A DNA stretch of 64,000 nucleotides, taken from positions 62,001 to 126,000 of the forward strand of contig JBBQFI010000004.1 of assembly GCA_038321775.1 (NCBI GenBank), read 5' to 3'. Origin of the DNA: JBBQFI01 sp038321775 (GTDB lineage Bacteria; Verrucomicrobiota; Verrucomicrobiia; Chthoniobacterales; UBA10450). The notes under the pieces were generated by a model. The model saw nothing but the letters and a program-made list of their open reading frames with translations. It ran no database searches and was not told the DNA's origin. The translations under genes and the position numbers were made by a program. How positions within the stretch are numbered: the first letter of the stretch is position 1; each line of letters starts with the position of its first letter. This document shows positions 50,263 through 56,873 of the stretch, one piece after another.

Positions 50263-53200
50263 CTAATGAAAATCGTGGGAATTGCTTCCTACGAGTTGTT
50301 CGTGTGCGAGTGGTTTGATTTTCTGCGCCTTAATCAGGACCACGCCATCCGAATTTTGTACTTCGCCTTCGATTAAGAGAAACGATTCTTCCGTGATAAC
50401 GAGTCGGAGTTTTTCGAACAAATCCGGCGTCACAATTGCATTAGAAACTCCGGTCTCATCTTCGAGACTGATGAAAACAAAACCTTTTGCGGTCCCAGGT
50501 CGTTGCCGACAAATCACGTTCCCGGCAATCTGCACAATCGATTTGTTCCGCGCCTGACTGAGATCAATCGCGTGCCAAATATTCGGGAGACTATCACGCA
50601 ATAGTTTCATCGGATGCGGCCCGGTCGTTAGATTCATGCCTTCGTAATCCGCCTTCACTCGTTCCGGCATCGTCATCGGCAGAAGCGGCGAGTTACCCTT
50701 GCTGTCATCCTGAGCGAAGCGAAGGACCTCACGAACATTCGAGAGATTCCTCGACTCCGTTTCGCTCCGCTCGGAATGACAAGCAAACAATCCGTCCGGC
50801 ATTTCCTCTTCCACTTCCCACATCGCCGCGCGTCGATGTTCGGCGAAACAATTAAGCGCGCCCAATTCTGCCAAAATACGCAGTTCTTCTTTCGAGAGTG
50901 CGACCCGCTGTTTAAAATCTTCCATCGATCGAAACGGTTTTCTTTCTCTTTGCCTAACGAGTTGTTCGACGCGTTCCTGACGCAAACCATTCACGATACA
51001 AAAGCCCAAGCGTACGGTGTCGTTCGTAATGACATCGCATCGCCAGTTCGACCGCATCACGCAAACCGGCTGGATTTTCGTTCCATGCCGATGCGCATCT
51101 TTCACGATCGTGGCCGGCGTGTAAAAACCCATGGGCTGATTGTTCAGCAGACTGGCGCAGAACTCCGGCGCACGATGCACTTTGAGATAAGCGCTGCCAT
51201 AAGCCAGAATCGCGAAACTAATCGCGTGCGATTCAGGAAATCCGTAGAGCGCAAACGATGTGATCGATTGCAGAATTTTTTCGATCACATCCGGCGCGAT
51301 ATTTTTTCGCTCCAGCGACGCGCGCAGTTTCACGCTCACTTTTTCCATGCGTTCCTGCGATCGATGGAAACTCAGCGCGCGTCGTAATTCTTCCGCTTCG
51401 TCGCCGGAAAAATCCGCCATCACCATCGCGATTTTAAGCATTTGTTCCTGGAACAGCGGTATCCCAAGCGTGCGGCCTAAAATCGGCTCGAGGCGCGGAT
51501 CAAAATACGTGACATCCTCGCGACCAGCCCGTCGCGCAAGATAAGGATGCACCATGTCGCCCTGGATCGGCCCCGGACGAATGATCGCGACCTCGATCAC
51601 AACATCATAAAAACATTTTGGCTTCATCCGCGGCAGCGTCGCCATTTGCGCGCGGCTCTCGATTTGAAACACACCGATCGTGTCGGCTTTCTGCATGATT
51701 TCGAAAGTCGCCGGATCGTCTTTCGGAATATGCGCGAGATCGAGCGGCCGGCCGCGCTCGCGGCACAATTCAAACGCATCCTGCATCACCGACATCATGC
51801 CCAAGCCTAACAAGTCGACTTTCACGATGCCGAGATCTTCGCAGTCATCCTTGTCCCATTGCGCGACGACGCGCCCAGGCATCGACGCATTTTCCAATGG
51901 CACAAACGAGCTGAGTTTGTTCTGACAAATAATCATCCCGCCGGAATGCTGGCCGAGATGGCGCGGTAATCCGTAGATCGCGCGATACAAATTCACGAAG
52001 GCCGGCATGCGCGGATGCGCTTTGGGCAAACCGGCCTGCTCGATTTGCGATTGCAGGTCGAGCGTGTGCGGAAAATCGCCGTTCGCAAAGAGATGGGAAA
52101 AGCGATCGAGAATGCTCGGCGAAAAATTTAATGCTTTGCCGATTTCACGCGCGGCGCTGCGACCGCGATAAGTGATGACGTTCGCCGTCATGGCCGCGCC
52201 GTGTTTGCCGTAGCGCCGATAAACTTCCTGGATCACACTTTCGCGACGATCCCCGCTCGGCAGATCGAGATCGATGTCGGGCCAGCCTTTACGGCTCTCG
52301 TTGAGGAAGCGCTCGAAAACGAGATGATTACTCACCGGATCGACCGGGGTAATGCCGAGACAATAACAAACCGCGCTGTTCGCGGCGCTGCCGCGACCCT
52401 GCACCATGATATTGTGCTCGCGACAAAAATTAATGATGTCCCAAACGATCAAAAAATATCCGGAGAAGCTGAGCTTTTGAATGAGCGCGAGTTCTTCCTT
52501 GATCTGACGTTTCACCGCGCTGCTGATCGCGTCGTAACGTTGCTGCGCACCGAACCAGACGATGGTGTTGAGAAACGAATTCATGCTGTGTCCGTTGGGC
52601 ACGGGGAACTCCGGAAATTCGTAGCCGATGTTCTCGAGGGAAAATGTTAAGCGCTCCGCCAGACGTTCGGTGTTCGCGATGGCATCGGGCCGATCGCGAA
52701 AAAGCGCGCGCATTTCCGCATCGCTTTTCAGATGGCGTTCACTGTTTTGCGCGAGAAGTTTTCCCGCAGCATCGAGATGGGTGTGCTCGCGGATGCAGGT
52801 GAAAACATCGAGAACGTTTCGGCCGTTTGGTGTCGCGTATTGCACGCCGTTTGTAGCGAGCAACGGAAGTCGATAATGATCTGCCAAATCGATTAACTGC
52901 TCATTGATCTGCTTTTCGCCACGCAAGAAATGGCGTTGAAGTTCGACGTAAACGTTTTTCTGTCCAAACGTATCGATAAGATGCTGAACGCGATTCTCGG
53001 GACTCTGGGTAGCGCACGCGTCTCGCGTGTTGGCGACGACGTCTCGTCGTCGCGGACTTTTCAAAGATTGTTTAGGCGAGACGCCGAAACCAACACGCGA
53101 GACGCGTGCGCTACCCGGATAAAATGCCACGATCCCACCGGCAAATTCGGCGAGCTCATCCCAGCGCATCGCACAACTGCCTTTCTCACTGCGCAGATGC

Positions 53201-53484
53201 GCCTGCGTCAGGAGTTCGCATAAATTTTTGTAACCGGTCGGATTTTCCACCAGTACCGGCAGAATGCTGCCATCTTCCAAGGTGAGTTCGCTCCCAATGA
53301 TCGGGCGCACATTTTGTTCGCGCGCCGCAATCGAAAATCGTGGTGCGCTATAAACGCCGTTGCGATCCAGCAACGCCAACGCCGGCATCTCCAGCTCGCC
53401 CGCGCGTTCGGCTAAATGTTCAGGAAACGAACCACCGCGTAGAAAACTGAAAGCACTGCACGCATGAAGTTCGATGTAAGACAT
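50263..53484 (-). CDS. dnaE2: Error-prone DNA polymerase DnaE2 with two in-frame repeat insertions
   Basis: Translesion C-family polymerase of the ImuA/ImuB/DnaE2 mutasome. The 1073-residue protein has the PHP domain (MSYIELHACSAFSFLRGGS start), the polymerase core with PDIDLDLPSGDRRES, HLGQHSGGMIICQ and RPGPIQGDMVHPYLARR, and a C-terminal OB fold (VQIAGNVICRQRPGTAKGFVF). Two stretches do not belong to the family: residues about 123-160 (SARVSRVG ... TRDACAT) in the PHP domain and about 902-928 (HSERSETESRNL ... EVLRFAQDD) near the C-terminus. Both are encoded by palindromic repeats read in frame. I use ATG 53484. It follows the ImuB-like gene across a third repeat. Confidence 0.95.
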   Translation of the reverse strand: MSYIELHACSAFSFLRGGSFPEHLAERAGELEMPALALLDRNGVYSAPRFSIAAREQNVRPIIGSELTLEDGSILPVLVENPTGYKNLCELLTQAHLRSEKGSCAMRWDELAEFAGGIVAFYPGSARVSRVGFGVSPKQSLKSPRRRDVVANTRDACATQSPENRVQHLIDTFGQKNVYVELQRHFLRGEKQINEQLIDLADHYRLPLLATNGVQYATPNGRNVLDVFTCIREHTHLDAAGKLLAQNSERHLKSDAEMRALFRDRPDAIANTERLAERLTFSLENIGYEFPEFPVPNGHSMNSFLNTIVWFGAQQRYDAISSAVKRQIKEELALIQKLSFSGYFLIVWDIINFCREHNIMVQGRGSAANSAVCYCLGITPVDPVSNHLVFERFLNESRKGWPDIDLDLPSGDRRESVIQEVYRRYGKHGAAMTANVITYRGRSAAREIGKALNFSPSILDRFSHLFANGDFPHTLDLQSQIEQAGLPKAHPRMPAFVNLYRAIYGLPRHLGQHSGGMIICQNKLSSFVPLENASMPGRVVAQWDKDDCEDLGIVKVDLLGLGMMSVMQDAFELCRERGRPLDLAHIPKDDPATFEIMQKADTIGVFQIESRAQMATLPRMKPKCFYDVVIEVAIIRPGPIQGDMVHPYLARRAGREDVTYFDPRLEPILGRTLGIPLFQEQMLKIAMVMADFSGDEAEELRRALSFHRSQERMEKVSVKLRASLERKNIAPDVIEKILQSITSFALYGFPESHAISFAILAYGSAYLKVHRAPEFCASLLNNQPMGFYTPATIVKDAHRHGTKIQPVCVMRSNWRCDVITNDTVRLGFCIVNGLRQERVEQLVRQRERKPFRSMEDFKQRVALSKEELRILAELGALNCFAEHRRAAMWEVEEEMPDGLFACHSERSETESRNLSNVREVLRFAQDDSKGNSPLLPMTMPERVKADYEGMNLTTGPHPMKLLRDSLPNIWHAIDLSQARNKSIVQIAGNVICRQRPGTAKGFVFISLEDETGVSNAIVTPDLFEKLRLVITEESFLLIEGEVQNSDGVVLIKAQKIKPLAHEQLVGSNSHDFH
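50704..50780 (-). repeat. GTCATCC-type palindromic repeat inside dnaE2
   Basis: A 77-bp element with ends GTCATCCTGAGCGAAGCG and CGCTCCGCTCGGAATGAC. Same family and length as the intergenic copy at 28349-28425; both contain AAGGACCTC. It adds about 26 codons to dnaE2 between conserved C-terminal segments without shifting the frame. Confidence 0.87.
53007..53116 (-). repeat. 110-bp inverted-repeat element inside dnaE2
   Basis: Perfect 27-bp terminal inverted repeats: the left end begins GGGTAGCGCACGCGTCTCGC (53007) and its reverse complement ends the element at 53116. A further internal hairpin CGACGACG/CGTCGTCG lies at 53034-53052. It has a MITE-like form, no coding capacity of its own, and is read in frame as part of the DnaE2 PHP domain. 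Confidence 0.88.
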
Positions 53485-53510
53485 GGGAAAGTGTTGCGCG
53501 CGCAATATCT

Positions 53511-53602
53511 GTCATCCCGAGGTCGCCGCGGCGATCGAGGGACCTCACGAACTACGAAAATCGATCGTGATTTGTGAGGTCCCTCGCGGCGCTCGAGATG
53601 AC
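53511..53602. repeat. GTCATCC-type palindromic repeat between the ImuB-like gene and dnaE2
   Basis: A 92-bp element with ends GTCATCCCGAGG and GCTCGAGATGAC. Long inner arms contain GAGGGACCTCAC and GTGAGGTCCCTC. It fills most of the 121-nt gap and would form a strong hairpin in the shared transcript, so it may lower DnaE2 output relative to the upstream genes. Confidence 0.85.
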
Positions 53603-53605
53603 CTG

Positions 53606-54583
53606 TTAGTCATAAACTCCATCTACTTCCCAGGCTCCCTTGTGCTCATGACATCGGCAGAGCGCGCCATTTTCTAATTCCAAATCCCATTCGGCGCGTG
53701 CCCACGAATTTTCAGCCCACCAATTTCCGGAAGAACGATATGGCCCCGCGACAGCTTCCACTTCGCCGGTTGTTTGCGAACTCCGTAAATGAATCGGCTT
53801 ATTTTCTGCGGACAAAACAGAAGCAGAAACCGGCGCGCGGAAACGTCGTAATGCGCAATGCGGAAGCGGATCTTCAACGATAGTTGCTTCTTCCAGTTGC
53901 CAGGAAAATGGCTCGAGATGAAAAGCGTCGGGACGATGCGTGTCTTCAAGCACGGGTGTGCCAACGCGATCCGTTCCGAGTAAGCCGATAAGTCGCGCCA
54001 ATGTCTCGGACAACTGGGTGGGATCGCGCAAAGCTGTTTCAAAAAGACCGAACTGTTGCTGCGGCGGTTTGATGGCTTCCGCTTCCAGGGAAACGGCGGT
54101 GATGGGAAAGTCCGATTTAAAATCTTCGAGATGCGTGTGCAGCATTCGAAACAAAATTTCCACGCTGCGAGTCGGTTGCGGAATTTTAAAGCGATGTTCG
54201 TAATTCTTTTTGTCGCTAAACGTGATTTGCAGAGTGAGTTCTTTGGCGACGTAATAAAGCGCGCCAAGTCGCAGCGAGAGTTGCTCTAAAAATCGGCGCA
54301 GAATAAAAAGAAGCGGCTCGACCGTTTCGATTTCGTTTTCAAACTCGAACGTTTCCGCAAACGATTCCACCGGCGGCACGAGTTTGAGCAAACGAACGCA
54401 TTTCCCATGAGCGCGTTCCCACAAATAAACCGCGGTCGGCCCAAGGCGCCGGCCGAGCTCGTCTTTATCAAGCTCGGCTAATTGCCCCAGGGTATGAATG
54501 CCCCATCGATGTAAAACATCCAGAATACGCTGCACCTCCGCCGCTCGATCGGACGATGTCTTAGATTTCAATGTCTTAGACAT
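53606..54583 (-). CDS. ImuB-like protein lacking the Y-family catalytic domain
   Basis: A 325-residue protein matching only the C-terminal part of ImuB, the non-catalytic Y-family homologue of the DnaE2 mutasome. It opens with SKTLKSKTSSDR and goes straight into the helix-hairpin-helix-like VLHRWGIHTLGQLAELDKDELGRRLG. The little-finger domain follows (ETFEFENEIETVEPLLFILRRFLEQL), then the ImuB C-terminal region with VSASVLSAENKPIHLRSS and WWAENSWARAEWDLELE. The palm and finger domains (about 200 residues) are absent. It starts 8 nt after the solenoid gene and precedes dnaE2. The start codon lies in the palindrome CTTAGACATGTCTAAG (54575-54590), and TCTAAGACAT is repeated directly. Confidence 0.8.
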   Translation of the reverse strand: MSKTLKSKTSSDRAAEVQRILDVLHRWGIHTLGQLAELDKDELGRRLGPTAVYLWERAHGKCVRLLKLVPPVESFAETFEFENEIETVEPLLFILRRFLEQLSLRLGALYYVAKELTLQITFSDKKNYEHRFKIPQPTRSVEILFRMLHTHLEDFKSDFPITAVSLEAEAIKPPQQQFGLFETALRDPTQLSETLARLIGLLGTDRVGTPVLEDTHRPDAFHLEPFSWQLEEATIVEDPLPHCALRRFRAPVSASVLSAENKPIHLRSSQTTGEVEAVAGPYRSSGNWWAENSWARAEWDLELENGALCRCHEHKGAWEVDGVYD

Positions 54584-54591
54584 GTCTAAGA

Positions 54592-56526
54592 TTACCGCTT
54601 GGGGAGCAGCCGCATTTTTGTCTCTTCCGGAAGTGCGGATGCGCTGATCCAGGCGGTCGCAGCGTTCGTATCCGTTTTCAGCCAGTTACCGAGAACGGAT
54701 TCGAGGCGGCTGTTGCGCATGTTGTCATCCGTAATGGTTTGCGCCCATTGCACCGCGGCAGCGGGATCAGAAGAGAGAATTCTCTGACTGTAAGCATTGA
54801 CGGCGGCATCGCGTGAAGTGCCCGACGGCAACGTGCCAAGCCACGAACCAGCCGCGTAGGGATCGTTTTGCGACCAGCGATTCATCACGCTTTCAAAAGC
54901 GCGTTGTCGCGTTTTACCTTCCGGAAAAGATGCCGCCCATTTACTCGCGGCTTGTGGATCGTCTCCCGCCCATTGCCAACCGATTGCGCTCGCGGCGCTG
55001 GCTTGCGCGTCACCTGCAGGCAAGCGCGTGATCAATCGTGTCGCTTCAGACAAATCGGTTTCCGCGACGGAAGCTATGATGCCCGGCAAAACGGAATCGC
55101 GCGATGCCGCCGGCAAACTGCTCACCCAGGAAATCGCTCCGGGCGCATCGATCCTCGCCCATTGGCGCGAAATATTTTCGAGCAAATTTTTGTTTCCGTC
55201 CGTGCTGGTCAAACGCAAAGCAAAATTCGCCGCGGCCTGTGGATCGGCTTCCGCCCATTGTGAAACAATATTGCTGAGCGCATTTTGTTTGGCTGGACCA
55301 TCGGGAAGTTTTTGCGCCCAATTCACTGCGTCTTCCGCATCACTATTCGCTAACTGCAGAGCGATCGCAGTGACCGCTTTCTCCTGCGCTTTACCCGACG
55401 GCATGCTGGCGACGTAATCTGCGGCCGCTGCCGGTTCCGATTGCACCCAGGTGGCGAGGACATTGCTCAAAGCATTTTGCTGCGCTTCACTGGCCGATAA
55501 TTGTTGCGTCCAGTTAAGTGCCGCGCGCACATCAGTCGTAGCCCATTGCCGCGCAATGTTGCCGATGGCTTGATCGCGCAATGATCCGGATGGCAACGAA
55601 TCGACCATCGATGCAGCTTTCTGCGGATCTTTGCTGGCCCAACTCGCAAAAATATTTTGCAGCGCATTATTGCGACCTTGTCCGGCGGGCAGGGTGTTTA
55701 CCCAGGCATAAGCCGCTTCCGGATCCTGATTGGCCCAGGCAGCGCCCACGACTTGCAACGCAGTATCACGACTCGTTCCGGCCGGTAACTGCGTCGCCTG
55801 CTGAGCTGCGGCGAGCGGATCGTTTATGGTCCAACGATTGAAAATCGGCCAGTACAAATTCTGGCGTTTGCGACCTGCGGGAAGATTTTGCAAAAATGCG
55901 AGCGCCGATTGTGGATCTTTATCTGCGAGGGCGGAAATGATTGTCTGCATGGCTTGTTCGCGCTGCGGACCCACCGGCAATTGTTCAACCCATGCCGTAG
56001 CCGCAGCGGTGTCGCGTTCAGCCCAACCGGAAACCACGCTCGCCAACGCCCAAGTACGAAACGGACCGGCCGGAAGATTTTGCGCATACGCGACAGCGGC
56101 CTGCGGATCGAGTTCTGCCCAACGCCCAACCACCATCGGAATCAGCATGCTTTTCTCCTGCTGACGAAGTGTGTTCACGAACGCGAGAATTTCGCGCACG
56201 TTGTTCGGGTTGATGGAATCGGTGAGTTTCGTGAGATCGGTGTAAGTGCGCTGCCGTCCGGCGTGCATTAAAGCCGCTTTAATTTTTGAGATAATGGTGG
56301 CAGCGCTCGTTCCACTCGGAACATCATTGGAATCATGCGCCTGGTCGGAAGCGATCGCAGGCGACGACGAAAGAGAAGGATTCGGTGGATGAGCCGGCTG
56401 GCCTAACGAGTGAGATGTCTGCCGCGCGGGACTCTGGTTAACAACAGGAAATGCATAACGTCCCAGCACGATGCCAACGATGAGCGCGGCAAAGATGAGG
56501 ACAGCCGGAAAAAGAGAGCGCTTCAT
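54592..56526 (-). CDS. Membrane-anchored protein with sixteen 32-residue solenoid repeats, behind a LexA operator
   Basis: A 644-residue protein with an N-terminal anchor (LFPAVLIFAALIVGIVLGRYAF, residues 5-26) and a Pro/Ser-rich linker to about residue 75. From Trp136 to the end run sixteen near-exact 32-residue repeats of the form W-A-x-x-D-P-x-A-A-x-x-W ... L-P-x-G-x-x-R-x-x-A. This predicts an alpha solenoid for protein binding, probably on the periplasmic side of the inner membrane. It is the first gene of a minus-strand unit with the ImuB-like gene and dnaE2. A promoter with a LexA-type palindrome between -35 and -10 lies 23 nt upstream, so it is probably DNA-damage inducible. Confidence 0.82.
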   Translation of the reverse strand: MKRSLFPAVLIFAALIVGIVLGRYAFPVVNQSPARQTSHSLGQPAHPPNPSLSSSPAIASDQAHDSNDVPSGTSAATIISKIKAALMHAGRQRTYTDLTKLTDSINPNNVREILAFVNTLRQQEKSMLIPMVVGRWAELDPQAAVAYAQNLPAGPFRTWALASVVSGWAERDTAAATAWVEQLPVGPQREQAMQTIISALADKDPQSALAFLQNLPAGRKRQNLYWPIFNRWTINDPLAAAQQATQLPAGTSRDTALQVVGAAWANQDPEAAYAWVNTLPAGQGRNNALQNIFASWASKDPQKAASMVDSLPSGSLRDQAIGNIARQWATTDVRAALNWTQQLSASEAQQNALSNVLATWVQSEPAAAADYVASMPSGKAQEKAVTAIALQLANSDAEDAVNWAQKLPDGPAKQNALSNIVSQWAEADPQAAANFALRLTSTDGNKNLLENISRQWARIDAPGAISWVSSLPAASRDSVLPGIIASVAETDLSEATRLITRLPAGDAQASAASAIGWQWAGDDPQAASKWAASFPEGKTRQRAFESVMNRWSQNDPYAAGSWLGTLPSGTSRDAAVNAYSQRILSSDPAAAVQWAQTITDDNMRNSRLESVLGNWLKTDTNAATAWISASALPEETKMRLLPKR

Positions 56527-56548
56527 GACAAGAATAGGAGAAGGAATG

Positions 56549-56578
56549 AATATATGTTCATGTGAACATTTTAGGCAA
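56549..56578 (-). promoter_or_regulatory. Promoter with LexA-type operator for the solenoid-imuB-dnaE2 unit
   Basis: On the minus strand, TTGCCT (56578-56573) and TATATT (56554-56549) are spaced by 18 nt. Inside this spacer lies ATGTTCA-CA-TGAACAT (56569-56554), an inverted repeat with 7-bp arms. It shares the GTTC-N4-GAAC core with the sites before lexA and the ImuA-like gene. LexA bound here would block the polymerase. Confidence 0.8.
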
Positions 56579-56593
56579 TAATTTCTTTTTCAA

Positions 56594-56830
56594 TTATGCT
56601 CCACCGAGAAGCGGCAGCACGAAAAGTTAGCCAAAATATCGAGGATCGTGCCCGCGAGAACGACCAAACCAAAACGTTGCGTCGGCGGGAAATCCGACAA
56701 CACGAAAATGGCAAACCTGCCGCAATGATCACGTCGGAATAAACAATCCCGCGCCATTGTTCTTCGCGGGCCGTCACCAAAGCATCCACCAATGTGAGCC
56801 TAACGAGTCCGTCACTTTGCTCATAAGATA
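56594..56830 (-). pseudogene. Remnant of an MMPL/RND family transporter C-terminus
   Basis: Three minus-strand frames together spell the end of an MMPL/RND transporter: LMSKVTDS, then VDALVTAREEQWRGIVYSDVIIAAG, then FAIFVLSDFPPTQRFGLVVLAGTILDILAN, then VLPLLGGA and a TAA at 56594. At least two single-base losses (near 56716 and 56622) and probably a third break the frame, and everything upstream is missing. It lies between dinG and the solenoid gene, marking a past deletion or rearrangement. A GCCTAACGAG copy is at 56798. Confidence 0.8.
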
Positions 56831-56873
56831 CGGATCACCCGATATGGAACGCTGCTCAGCAGGTTCGAAGCCG

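Noticed and set aside
1000..56360. GCGATCGC (the cyanobacterial HIP1 octamer) and other GATCGC strings look frequent.
   Set aside because: GCG/ATC/GCN codon use and the G+C level can explain much of it; I could not count it reliably or correct for composition, so no claim is made.
54592..56526. Regular spacing of similar DNA segments suggested a CRISPR-like or tandem array.
   Set aside because: The repeats are 96-nt coding units (32 residues) that vary at the DNA level and keep one open frame; there are no identical repeats with unique spacers.
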